This document shows, piece by piece, positions 43,725 to 52,122 of a stretch of 64,000 bases of DNA (position 1 is its first letter; every line of letters begins with the position of its first letter). Position numbers and translations under genes: made by a program. The stretch lies in assembly GCF_019468465.1 (NCBI RefSeq), contig NZ_CP080519.1, positions 7,495,001-7,559,000 on the forward strand, in the 5' to 3' direction. The notes below the pieces were generated by a model. That model did not search any database. It saw nothing but the letters and a program-made list of their open reading frames with translations, and was not told the DNA's origin. This DNA comes from Amycolatopsis sp. DSM 110486 (GTDB lineage: Bacteria > Actinomycetota > Actinomycetes > Mycobacteriales > Pseudonocardiaceae).

Positions 43725-44509
43725 ACGTGAACCAGGTAACGACTTCTCCGCAGGCGCAGGACGAGGCGAAGGCCGACGTCCCCGCGATCGAGCTGGTCGA
43801 CATCTGCAAATCCTTCGGCCTCGTCGAGGTGCTCAAGGGCGTGTCGGCGACGGTCGCGCGCGGCGAGACCGTGTGCCTCATCGGCGCCTCGGGGTCGGGC
43901 AAGTCGACGCTGCTGCGGTGCGTGAACCTGCTGTCCCCGCCGACGTCGGGCACGATCCGGTTGCACGGGCAGACGATCACCGACCCGAAGGTGGACCTCA
44001 ACGCCGTGCGCTCGCGCACCGGCATGGTGTTCCAGCACTTCAACCTGTTCCAGCACAAGAGCGCGGTGGACAACATCGCGCTCGCGCTGCGGCGCGTGCG
44101 CAAGATGTCGCGCGAGGAAGCGCGGGAACGCGCGATGCAGCAGCTGGACAAGGTCGGCTTGCGGGCGCTGGCGTCCGCACGGCCCTCGCACCTGTCCGGC
44201 GGGCAGCAGCAGCGCGTGGCCATCGCGCGCTCGCTCGCGATGGAGCCCGACATCATGCTGTTCGACGAGGCGACCTCGGCGCTCGACCCCGAGCTGGTGA
44301 AGGGCGTGCTCGACGTGATGCGCGACCTCGCGACGTCGTCCGGGATGACGATGATGGTGGTGACGCACGAGATGAACTTCGCCCGCGAGGTCGCCGACCG
44401 CGTGCTGTTCGTGGACAGCGGCGTGATCGCGGAGGAGGGGCCGGCCCGGCAGCTGCTGACCGACCCGCAGACGCCGCGGCTGAAGTCGTTCCTTTCGCAG
44501 GTCCTGTAA
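43721..44509 (+). CDS. Polar amino acid ABC transporter ATP-binding protein (GlnQ/HisP type)
   Basis: 262 residues, GTG start overlapping the permease stop. Walker [11 protein letters not shown]-loop [11 protein letters not shown] (the HFNLF form is typical of amino-acid importers), signature LSGGQQQR, Walker [15 protein letters not shown] and switch His in [10 protein letters not shown]. All motifs intact. Co-transcribed with the permease and, 27 bp later, a beta-lactamase-like hydrolase. Confidence 0.93.
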   Translation: MNVNQVTTSPQAQDEAKADVPAIELVDICKSFGLVEVLKGVSATVARGETVCLIGASGSGKSTLLRCVNLLSPPTSGTIRLHGQTITDPKVDLNAVRSRTGMVFQHFNLFQHKSAVDNIALALRRVRKMSREEARERAMQQLDKVGLRALASARPSHLSGGQQQRVAIARSLAMEPDIMLFDEATSALDPELVKGVLDVMRDLATSSGMTMMVVTHEMNFAREVADRVLFVDSGVIAEEGPARQLLTDPQTPRLKSFLSQVL

Positions 44510-44536
44510 TCCGGTAAGAAGTTCCGCACGAGAACG

Positions 44537-46012
44537 GTGAGCATGAGCAACGCCTTCCACGACCCGGCGCTGGACCCGGGCCCGGTCCACACCCTGCTGC
44601 AGACGATGGCCGAGCGCGGGATGCGTGTGCACTCCCTGCTCGTGCACCGCCACGGGCGGACCGTGCTGGACCTGTGGCAGTGGCCGCACGAACCGGGCCT
44701 GCGGCACAAGGTGCACTCGGCCACGAAGAGCTTCACGTCCGCGGCCGTCGGTTTCGCCGAGGCCGAGGGCCTGCTCTCCCTCGACGACCCCGTCGTCGGC
44801 TTCTTCGCCGACCGGCTGGGCGGCGAGCCGAGCGAGAACCTCGGCCGGATGCGCGTGCGCGACCTGCTGACGATGTGCACGGGTCACGCGCGCGGGCTGT
44901 CGGGCGCCACCACGCGGCTGCGGCGCACGGGCTGGGTCGACGAGTTCCTCGAGGAGCCCGTGGTCGAGCTGCCGGGGCGCAACTTCACCTACAGCAGCAC
45001 CACGAGCCACGTGCTGTCGGCGATCGTGCAGCAAGTCTCAGGTCAGCCGGTCGACGAGTACCTGCGGCCACGGCTGTTCGACCCGCTGGGGATCACGGAC
45101 TACACGTGGGAACGGGACCCCGAGGGCGTTTCCAGCGGCGGCAACGGGCTTTCGCTGCGCCCGCGCGATCTGCTGAACTTCGGCGTGCTGCACCTGCAGG
45201 ACGGCGTGTGGGACGGTTCCCGCGTGCTGCCGGCCGGCTGGGTGCAGAAGGCTTCGGCGCTGCACGTGCGCCGCGCGATCAGCGGGGAGTGGAACGGCAA
45301 GGAGCTCGTGCCGCCCGCGCCCGACGTCGTCGCCGACGAGGGGTACGGCTACCAGTTCTGGACGACCGAAGCCGGGATCTACAGCGCTTCGGGCATTTTC
45401 GGCCAGGAATGCATGGTCTTCCCCCGCCACGACGGCGTGGTCGTGATCACCGGCGCCATGGGCGACGGCAGCTACCACGACCTGCCGGGGATGTTGCGGT
45501 CCGCGTTCACCACGGCGTTCGAGAGCCCGGCTCGGGAACAGTCCGAAGTAGACGATCTGGCCGCGTGGGTGGACCGCGTGCAGGAGCCCGAAACCGTCGG
45601 CGCCGCGGTCCAGAGGGCCGGGTTCACGGCGACGTACGACTTCGAGCCCAACGAGCAGGGTCTCGTGTCGCTGGCGGTCGAGGTCCGCGACGGCTCGGTG
45701 CACGTCGTCGTCGAGGACGAGCTGGGCCGGCACCCGATCGACCACGGCGTGGGCACCTGGACGCGCCAGGACACCGGCGTCAGCGTGTGGCGCCTGCACC
45801 ACTCCTACCAGGACCCGACGGCTGCCGTCCTCGCCGCCGGGCAGTGGTGGTCGGCCGACGAGCTGCACCTGACGTGGCACTTCCTGGAGTCACCGTTCGT
45901 CGACCGGCTCGACCTGGCCTTCGACGACACCGGCGTCACGGTCGGCCACGCCACGAACGTCAACTCCGGGCCGACGACGCTGCCGCCGGCGCGCGGCGAG
46001 CTTCGCAAGTAA
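44537..46012 (+). CDS. Serine hydrolase, class C beta-lactamase/esterase family
   Basis: 491 residues from a GTG at 44537; the ATG at 44543 is equally possible. The SxxK motif is Ser61-Ala-Thr-Lys64 in KVHSATKSFTSAAVG, and the second-motif Tyr is likely in FTYSSTTSH. The catalytic domain ends near 330; a C-terminal beta-rich domain of about 150 residues follows (WVDRVQEPETVGAAV onward). There is no signal peptide, so it is probably a cytoplasmic esterase or amide hydrolase, not a resistance enzyme. It is the third gene of the importer operon and is followed by a terminator. Confidence 0.87.
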   Translation: MSMSNAFHDPALDPGPVHTLLQTMAERGMRVHSLLVHRHGRTVLDLWQWPHEPGLRHKVHSATKSFTSAAVGFAEAEGLLSLDDPVVGFFADRLGGEPSENLGRMRVRDLLTMCTGHARGLSGATTRLRRTGWVDEFLEEPVVELPGRNFTYSSTTSHVLSAIVQQVSGQPVDEYLRPRLFDPLGITDYTWERDPEGVSSGGNGLSLRPRDLLNFGVLHLQDGVWDGSRVLPAGWVQKASALHVRRAISGEWNGKELVPPAPDVVADEGYGYQFWTTEAGIYSASGIFGQECMVFPRHDGVVVITGAMGDGSYHDLPGMLRSAFTTAFESPAREQSEVDDLAAWVDRVQEPETVGAAVQRAGFTATYDFEPNEQGLVSLAVEVRDGSVHVVVEDELGRHPIDHGVGTWTRQDTGVSVWRLHHSYQDPTAAVLAAGQWWSADELHLTWHFLESPFVDRLDLAFDDTGVTVGHATNVNSGPTTLPPARGELRK

Positions 46013-46023
46013 TCCCTCGGCCC

Positions 46024-46067
46024 CCGGCCGTGAGGTCTGCCGCACCGACGGCGGACCTCACGGCCGG
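46024..46067. terminator. Bidirectional hairpin terminator
   Basis: CCGGCCGTGAGGTC at 46024 pairs perfectly with GACCTCACGGCCGG ending at 46067, and the intervening TGCCG/CGGC can extend the stem. It lies between the convergent serine hydrolase and kinase-aminotransferase genes. Confidence 0.85.
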
Positions 46068-46076
46068 TTTCAGTTG

Positions 46077-48374
46077 TCAGGCCCGGAGTTCCGCCAGCGC
46101 ACGCCGCAGCCGCTCCAGGAACTGGCTCACGTGCGTGTCCTCCCACACCAGCGGCGGCCGCACCTTCAGCACGTCACCGCGCGGGCCGGTGGACCCGGCG
46201 AGCACGCCCTGCCCGACCAGCTCCGAGAGGAGCGCGCGCGTGACTTCGCGAGACGTCGAGGCACCCGAGCCGAGCACGTCGACACCCGCGAGCAGCCCGG
46301 TGCCGCGGACCTCGCCCAGCAGCGGTTCCTCCGCGGCCAGCGCTCGCAGACCCTCCCGCAGGAACGTGCCCGTCGCGGCGGCGCGCGCGGGCAGGTCGGT
46401 GAGGCCGAGGACGTCGAGCACCGCGTGGCCGGCCGCGGCCGCCGCCGGAGTGGCGGCGAAGGTGGAGAAGTACTCGTAGCTGCCGGCGAGCGCGTCGGCG
46501 ATCTCGCGCCGCGTCACGACGGCGCCGATCGGGTAGCCCGCGCCCATCGGCTTGCCCAGCGTCACGAGGTCGGGTGTCACGCCGGCGAGCAGGAAGCGCC
46601 ACAGCTGCGGGCCGCTGCGGCCGTAGCCCGACTGGACCTCGTCGGCGAGGTACAGCGCGCCCGCCGTGTGGGCGCCCGAGACCAGGCCGGCCACGAACTC
46701 GCCGGGCACGTCGAGGATGCCTTCGGAGGTGAACTGCGAGTCCGCGAGCACGAGGGCCGGACGCTCACCGGCGGCGCGCAGGGTCTCGTCCGCCCGGTGG
46801 ATCCGTTCGGCCGCAACGGTTTCCGTCAGCTCGGGAGCCGGGCCGCGCGGTGCTTCGAACGTCGCGACGTGGGCGGGCCGGTAGCCCGCAGGCCACTCGT
46901 TCGAGCTCAGGTCCGCCATCCACTTCGACGCCCCGTGGTAGGCGTGCTCCGCGATTACGGCCGCGCCCGCGCCGGTGTACTCCGTGGCCAGGCGCCACGC
47001 CAGCTCGTTGGCCTCGGTGCCGGACGTGGTGAACAGGACTGTGTCGAGCGGTGCCGGCATGGTCGCGAGGATGCGCTCGGAGAGCTCGACGATCCCCGCG
47101 TGCAGGTAGCGCGAATGCGTGTTGAGCTGCGCCAGCTGCAGGTTCACCGCCTGCGTCACGGCGGGGTGCGTGTGGCCGATGACCGCGACGTTGTTGTACG
47201 CGTCGAGGTACCGCGCGCCGTCGCGGGCGTAGAGCCACGGCCCTTCGCCGCGCACGATTTCCAGCGGCCGCCGGTAGAACAGCGGGGAGAGCTTGCCGCC
47301 CATGGCCTGCGCGCGGCGCGCCGGAAGGCTGTCCGGCGAGATCGCCGCCGTGAGGTCCCGCGTGCCCGCCAGCCGCGCCAGCCGGTCGGCGAGCTCCCGC
47401 ACGGACAACGCCGACAGCAGCTCCAGCGCCTGCTCGCTGTTGGTGTCGTACTGCGTGATGTAGCGGTGGTTGTCCGCGTGCGGCCCGCGCCGGGTCGCCG
47501 AGACCGCGAGTGTCGTGAGCAGGCGCGCGATCACCAGCTCGCCCAGCACCGCCACCTCCGCCGGCGACAGCGAGCGGTGCCGCTGGTAGCCGCGCAGCAC
47601 CGCGTCGGTGAGGCGCCACAGGCGATCCGCGTCGCCGCCGCTGAAGCGCAGCACGGAGGTCAGCGTCACGGCGAGGTCGGCGACGGCGGCCGTGTGGTGC
47701 ATGTCGCCGAAGTCGATCACGCCGGTCACGCTCGCACGCGAGGCCAGCACGTTGGTGAGGGTCACGTCGGCGTGCTGCACACCCGACGGGAGCGTGGCGG
47801 TGGCCGCCAGCGCGGGGGCGACGCGCTGGGCGAGCTCGCCCAGCCGCCCGGTCGCGATCCCGGCCGCCGTCAGGACTTCCGGCATCCGCCGGATGTCCCA
47901 CATCAGCGTCCGCCCGGCCGAGGGGTGGAAGAACCCTTGCAGCGCCACGGAAACGCGCGCGGCCACCGCGCCGACCTGCGCGGCGAGGTCGGGATCCAGC
48001 GGTCCGCCTTCGAGCGGTGACCCGGGCAGCAGCGTGATCAGCCGCGCGAGGCATTCGCGTCCGGCGTCGTCAAGCGGGCGCGCGACGGGTTCGCCCGCCG
48101 TGGTCGCGACCGTCTCCGGCACCGGGAGCTCCGGGTCGGCTGCGTGCACGTGCTCCAGCGCGCGGGTCTCCATGTCCACGACGTCAGCCTGTTCGGCGGG
48201 GTTGGAGATCTTGAGCACGAACCGGCCGTCGACGAGCACGTTGAGATCGCGTTCGCTGTCGAGCGGCTTGAGTACCGGGTCGGTGAGCGCCCAGTGCTCG
48301 CCGAGCACGGCGTGCAGGCCCTCGGTGGAGAACTTCGGAGCCGGCTCGGCGAAGATGCCGGTGGCGGTGGTCAT
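46077..48374 (-). CDS. Fusion of APH-type kinase and class III PLP enzyme (hydroxylysine/ethanolamine kinase-phospholyase-like)
   Basis: 765 residues in two domains. Residues 1-330 are an aminoglycoside-phosphotransferase-fold kinase: FVLKISN (ATP-site Lys), His201-Ala-Asp203 and Asn in the catalytic loop, and Asp221 in VIDFGD. Residues 340-765 are a class III aminotransferase-fold PLP enzyme: NNVAVIGHTHP, TSGTEANELAWR, LADEVQSGYGR and the PLP Lys608 in TLGKPMGAG. In animals, hydroxylysine kinase and the phospholyases AGXT2L1/2 are separate proteins of exactly these families; they phosphorylate hydroxylysine or make an aldehyde and ammonia from O-phospho amines. The fusion suggests phosphorylation then elimination of an imported hydroxy-amine. 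Exact substrate unknown. Confidence 0.85.
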   Translation of the reverse strand: MTTATGIFAEPAPKFSTEGLHAVLGEHWALTDPVLKPLDSERDLNVLVDGRFVLKISNPAEQADVVDMETRALEHVHAADPELPVPETVATTAGEPVARPLDDAGRECLARLITLLPGSPLEGGPLDPDLAAQVGAVAARVSVALQGFFHPSAGRTLMWDIRRMPEVLTAAGIATGRLGELAQRVAPALAATATLPSGVQHADVTLTNVLASRASVTGVIDFGDMHHTAAVADLAVTLTSVLRFSGGDADRLWRLTDAVLRGYQRHRSLSPAEVAVLGELVIARLLTTLAVSATRRGPHADNHRYITQYDTNSEQALELLSALSVRELADRLARLAGTRDLTAAISPDSLPARRAQAMGGKLSPLFYRRPLEIVRGEGPWLYARDGARYLDAYNNVAVIGHTHPAVTQAVNLQLAQLNTHSRYLHAGIVELSERILATMPAPLDTVLFTTSGTEANELAWRLATEYTGAGAAVIAEHAYHGASKWMADLSSNEWPAGYRPAHVATFEAPRGPAPELTETVAAERIHRADETLRAAGERPALVLADSQFTSEGILDVPGEFVAGLVSGAHTAGALYLADEVQSGYGRSGPQLWRFLLAGVTPDLVTLGKPMGAGYPIGAVVTRREIADALAGSYEYFSTFAATPAAAAAGHAVLDVLGLTDLPARAAATGTFLREGLRALAAEEPLLGEVRGTGLLAGVDVLGSGASTSREVTRALLSELVGQGVLAGSTGPRGDVLKVRPPLVWEDTHVSQFLERLRRALAELRA

Positions 48375-48408
48375 GCTGGGGAGCTTCCTTTCGGCGGAGA
48401 CCCGCGCC

Positions 48409-49134
48409 TCAAGACGGCGCGGGCGGGTCGTCGGTCAGCGGGTCGGGCGCGAGCACCTCGAGGTCCACGCGCGGGAACAGGTACCGGCCGGGCAGCCCGG
48501 CCTCGATCGTGAACGGCCGGTCGTGGCCGGGGTACACCACGTCGGCCCGGCTCCGCACGAGCTCGATCGACGCGGCGGCCGCTTCCTCGCTCGCCGCTGT
48601 GGTGGCGCGGCCGGCACGCAGGGCGCGGGAGGAGGGGACGGCGTCGCCGGTGAGCAGCGCCGTGCCGTCGGCGGTCTCGACGGTGAGGCCGAGCGAACCC
48701 GCGGTGTGGCCGGGCAGCCCGGTGATCGTGACGCCGGGCGCCAGCTCGAGCCCGTCGATGCTGCCTTCGTGCAGTGCCAGTCCGGTGAAGATCGCGTCCG
48801 TCCACGGAGGAGCCACCGGGTCGCCGGGCGCGCGCCCGCGTTCGGCCGGGTGCAGGAACACCTCGGCGTGGCCGAAGAGGTCGGCGTTCTGCACGTGGTC
48901 GTAGTGGGCGTGGGAGAGCACCAGCGTGTCGACGTCGCGCACGCCGAGCCCGTGGCGGGCCAGCGCCCGGTGCAGCGCGCGGCGGCGGCCCGCGTGACCG
49001 CAGTCGAACAGGATGCGGCGCCGCGGCGACTGCACGAGGTAGACGCCGCAGAACCCGATGCTGCCCTGGTCGGACGAGAGGCCGTAGCCGAGCAGCAGCG
49101 GTTCGACGACGGGCGCGGGATCAGTCAAGCTCAC
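48409..49134 (-). CDS. Metallo-beta-lactamase-fold hydrolase
   Basis: 241 residues from a GTG at 49134 that lies 14 bp inside the end of the aconitase gene. The metal motif SHAHYDH is complete (HxHxDH), followed by the His in GLPGHTAGS, the Asp in LLTGDAVPS and the final His in VYPGHDRP. This pattern fits lactonases, glyoxalase-II-like thioesterases and N-acyl-homoserine-lactonase-type enzymes. Translationally coupled to the aconitase and 34 bp before the kinase-aminotransferase gene, so all three form one operon. Confidence 0.87.
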   Translation of the reverse strand: MSLTDPAPVVEPLLLGYGLSSDQGSIGFCGVYLVQSPRRRILFDCGHAGRRRALHRALARHGLGVRDVDTLVLSHAHYDHVQNADLFGHAEVFLHPAERGRAPGDPVAPPWTDAIFTGLALHEGSIDGLELAPGVTITGLPGHTAGSLGLTVETADGTALLTGDAVPSSRALRAGRATTAASEEAAAASIELVRSRADVVYPGHDRPFTIEAGLPGRYLFPRVDLEVLAPDPLTDDPPAPS

Positions 49135-52015
49135 CTCGCAGGATCAGGCGGTGGACGTACGGCAGCACCCCGCCGTTCGCGTAGTAGGTGGCTTCGCGCG
49201 GGGTGTCGAGCCGGGCGCGCACGGAGAACTCGAACGCCGGTCGGCCCGCCGGGCGCACGCGCACCGTCAGCGGCCGCGCCGGATCCTCGACGACGTCGGC
49301 GATCCCGGTGAGGTCGAACTCCTCCGTGCCGTCGAGCCCGAGCGAGGCCGCGCTGTCGCCGTCGAGGAACTGCAGCGGCAGCACGCCGAGCGCCACGAGG
49401 TTGGACCGGTGGATCCGCTCGAACGACTGCGCCAGCACGGCTTTCACCTTCAGCAGCGCGGTCGTCTTCGCCGCCCAGTCGCGCGACGAACCCGTGCCGT
49501 ACTCCTGGCCGGCGATCACGATCAACGGCACGCCGGCCGCGGCGTAGGACTGGGAAGCCTCGTGGATGGGCACCAGCGCGCCGTCGCGCGTGAAGTCGGG
49601 GGTGACGCCGCCGCCGGCGTCCGGGGCGAGCAGGTTGGCCAGCCGCGGGTTGGCGAACCCGCCGCGCACCATCACCTCGAAGTTGCCGCGGCGTGAGGCG
49701 TAGGTGTTGAGGTCGGTCTCGCCCAGCGCCGTGAGGTAACGCCCGGCGCTGCTCGCCGCGGGGATGCGGCCGGCGGGGCTGATGTGGTCGGTGGTCACGG
49801 AGTCGCCCAGCAGCAACAGCGTGCGCGCGCCGGTCACGTCGGTTGGCGCGGCGACGGTTTCGGTGACCTCGTCGAGGAACGGCGGGCGGCGCAGGTACGT
49901 CGAGTCCGGCTCCCACGCGAAGTGGTGGCCGTCGGACTCGGGCACGCCGGCCCAGTGCTCGTCGCCGCCGAACACGTCGGCGTAGGCCTCGCGGAACAGC
50001 TCGGGCGTGAGGTGCGCGCGCACGACCTCGTCGATCTCGGCGTCGTCCGGCCACAGGTCCGCGAGCAGCACGGGCTGGCCGTCGGCGTCGACCCCCAGCG
50101 GCTCGCTGGTCAGGTCGTGCTTGACCGAACCGGCCAGCGCGTAGGCGACGACGAGCGGGGGAGAGGCGAGGTAGTTGAGGGAGACGTCGTTGTTGATGCG
50201 GCCGTCGAAGTTCCGGTTGCCCGACAGCACCGACGCCACCACGGCGCCGCGCTCGGCCACCGCTTCGGCGGCGCTGGGCAGCAACGGGCCGGAGTTGCCG
50301 ATGCACGTCATGCAGCCGTAGCCCACGAGCTGGAAGCCCAGCTCGTCGAGCGGCCCGGTCAGCCCGGCGCGCGCCAGGTACTCGGTGACGGTCTTCGAAC
50401 CCGGCGCGAGGCTCGTCTTCACCCACGGCTTCGCGGTGAGGCCCCGCGCGCGGGCGTTGCGCGCGAGCAGACCCGCGGCGACCATCACATGCGGGTTGGA
50501 GGTGTTGGTACACGAGGTGATCGCTGCAATGGCTATCGCACCGTCAGCCGCGGCTCCGCCGGGCCCTACGGTGCTATCGCCATCGCTGTGTTTTTTGGCC
50601 CCGGCTCCGCCGGGGCGTGCGAGATCGCCTTTGAGCCGGCTTCCGGATTGGGCAGTCGGATCGGCCGGGGGCCGATCGGACCGCCCCATCCGGAAGCCGG
50701 CGCGATCTCGCTGGTGGGTCGCGTCGACGGAGTCGGGTTCTTGATGGTGGGGTGGCTCGGGGGACGGTGCTTCACCGCGCGAGGAGCGCACGTGCTCGAT
50801 TGCGGCCGTGGCGTTGGCCGGCACGGCGGCGAGCGGCACGCGGTCCTGGGGCCGGCGGGGGCCGGCGAGGGAAGCCGTCACAGTGGAGAGGTCGATCCGC
50901 AGGCGCTCGTCGTAACGCAAGTCCGCCGAAGGATCGTGCCAGAGGAGCTGTTCCTTCGCGTACTTCTCCACGGAGGCGACGTGGTCCGGCGTGCGGCCGG
51001 TGAGGCGCAGGTAGCCGGTCGTCGCGGCGTCGATGGGGAACATCGCCGCGGTGGCGCCGAACTCGGGGCACATGTTGGAGATCGTCGCGCGGTGCGCGAG
51101 CGGGATGCGCGCCACGGCGTCGCCGGTGAACTCCACGAACTTCCCGACCACGCCGTGCGCGCGCAGGGTTTCCACGACCGTGAGGACGAGGTCGGTCGCG
51201 GTGACGCCGGGGCCGAGCTCACCCGTGAGCTCCACGCCGACCACGGGCGGCACCAGCATGCTCAACGGCTGGCCCAGCAGCGCCACTTCCGCCTCGACGC
51301 CACCGACACCCCACGCCAGCACACCCAGCGCGTTGACCATCGTCGTGTGCGAGTCGGTGCCGGCGCAGGTGTCCGGAAACGCCCAGCCGTCGCGGCGTTC
51401 CACCACGCTCGCGAGGTACTCGAGGTTGATCTGGTGCATGATCCCGGTGCCGGGCGGCACCACGTGCACGCCGTCGAGCGTCTCGCCCCACTTGAGGAAG
51501 CGGTAGCGCTCGGCGTTGCGGGTGTACTCGATCTCGACGTTGCGGCGCAGGGCGTCGGCCCGGCCGGAGACCTCCGTGGCCACGGAGTGGTCCACGGTCA
51601 GGTGGCTCGGGATCCGCGGGCGCACGCTGCGGGGATCGCCCCCGGCCGCGGCGACGGCGTCGCGCAGCGCGGCCAGGTCCGTGAGCACGGGCACGCCGTT
51701 GGTGTCGTGCAGGAACACCCGCGACGGGGAGAAGGCGACGACGTCGTGGGCCGCGTCGGACCCGCCGTGCACCAGAGCCGTGATGTGCTCGGCCGTGACG
51801 GTGTGGCCGTCTTCGTGGCGCAGCAGGTTCTCCAGCAGGATCTTGTGGCTCAGGGGCAGCCGCTCGGAGTCGGGGACGGCGTCGAGGCGGTGCACCCGAT
51901 AGCGCTCGCCACCGAGGTCGAGGCGGGCGAGGCTGCCGAAGCTGTCGGGTCCTGAGGTGGCTGCGGTGTTCGGCGCCGGGGTGTTCGGCGCGGCGGTATT
52001 CGGCGCTGTGCTCAA
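49121..52015 (-). CDS. acnA: Aconitate hydratase A-type enzyme with an inserted low-complexity segment
   Basis: 964 residues from a TTG at 52015 behind AAGGAG; AcnA is usually about 900-940. It interconverts citrate and isocitrate or related acids with a 4Fe-4S cluster held by Cys502 (TSCTNTS) and Cys568/Cys571 (GCMTCIGNSG). IPSHLTVDHSV, AGTDSHTTMVNALGV and GTGSSRDWAAK mark the substrate site. An in-frame insertion of about 70 residues (near 420-490) lies in the variable loop before TSCTNTS; its DNA contains a 93-bp palindrome. It belongs to a three-gene operon under operator site d, so it may be a pathway-specific aconitase rather than the main TCA enzyme. Confidence 0.9.
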   Translation of the reverse strand: MSTAPNTAAPNTPAPNTAATSGPDSFGSLARLDLGGERYRVHRLDAVPDSERLPLSHKILLENLLRHEDGHTVTAEHITALVHGGSDAAHDVVAFSPSRVFLHDTNGVPVLTDLAALRDAVAAAGGDPRSVRPRIPSHLTVDHSVATEVSGRADALRRNVEIEYTRNAERYRFLKWGETLDGVHVVPPGTGIMHQINLEYLASVVERRDGWAFPDTCAGTDSHTTMVNALGVLAWGVGGVEAEVALLGQPLSMLVPPVVGVELTGELGPGVTATDLVLTVVETLRAHGVVGKFVEFTGDAVARIPLAHRATISNMCPEFGATAAMFPIDAATTGYLRLTGRTPDHVASVEKYAKEQLLWHDPSADLRYDERLRIDLSTVTASLAGPRRPQDRVPLAAVPANATAAIEHVRSSRGEAPSPEPPHHQEPDSVDATHQRDRAGFRMGRSDRPPADPTAQSGSRLKGDLARPGGAGAKKHSDGDSTVGPGGAAADGAIAIAAITSCTNTSNPHVMVAAGLLARNARARGLTAKPWVKTSLAPGSKTVTEYLARAGLTGPLDELGFQLVGYGCMTCIGNSGPLLPSAAEAVAERGAVVASVLSGNRNFDGRINNDVSLNYLASPPLVVAYALAGSVKHDLTSEPLGVDADGQPVLLADLWPDDAEIDEVVRAHLTPELFREAYADVFGGDEHWAGVPESDGHHFAWEPDSTYLRRPPFLDEVTETVAAPTDVTGARTLLLLGDSVTTDHISPAGRIPAASSAGRYLTALGETDLNTYASRRGNFEVMVRGGFANPRLANLLAPDAGGGVTPDFTRDGALVPIHEASQSYAAAGVPLIVIAGQEYGTGSSRDWAAKTTALLKVKAVLAQSFERIHRSNLVALGVLPLQFLDGDSAASLGLDGTEEFDLTGIADVVEDPARPLTVRVRPAGRPAFEFSVRARLDTPREATYYANGGVLPYVHRLILRGELD
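50619..50711. repeat. 93-bp palindromic element inside the aconitase gene
   Basis: GCGAGATCGC and GCCGGCTTCCGGA at 50619-50647 are repeated in reverse complement at 50688-50711, and the inner 19 bases on each side (TCGGATCGGCC type) also pair with few mismatches around a GGG loop. Only a 6-base bulge (CTTTGA) breaks the outer stem. Shorter hairpins flank it (CCCCGG-CTCCG-CCGGGG at 50599-50615). It keeps the aconitase frame open. It resembles REP/MITE-like palindromes. Confidence 0.75.
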
Positions 52016-52034
52016 GGCACTCCTTCCATACAGC

Positions 52035-52047
52035 TTATAGGCTATAA
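52035..52047. promoter_or_regulatory. TATAG-N-CTATA operator, site d (divergent)
   Basis: TTATAGGCTATAA lies between the divergent aconitase (start 52015) and Ser/Thr dehydratase (start 52123) genes. A perfect -10 TATAAT (52043-52048) overlaps it on the plus strand. One site could control both directions. Confidence 0.7.
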
Positions 52048-52122
52048 TAAGCTCGGAAGTGAGACCAGTGGCCCTGGCGGAGCGTCCAGGGCCCCATCCG
52101 GAGAACCCCCGAGGAGCCCAGC

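Noticed and set aside
44537..46012. Antibiotic resistance by the beta-lactamase-like hydrolase
   Set aside because: It has no signal peptide and lies in a catabolic importer operon; an esterase or amidase role is more likely.
49784..51955. A 723-codon open frame on the plus strand opposite the aconitase gene
   Set aside because: The minus-strand frame carries full aconitase motifs; the opposite frame has no recognisable domain and shadow composition.
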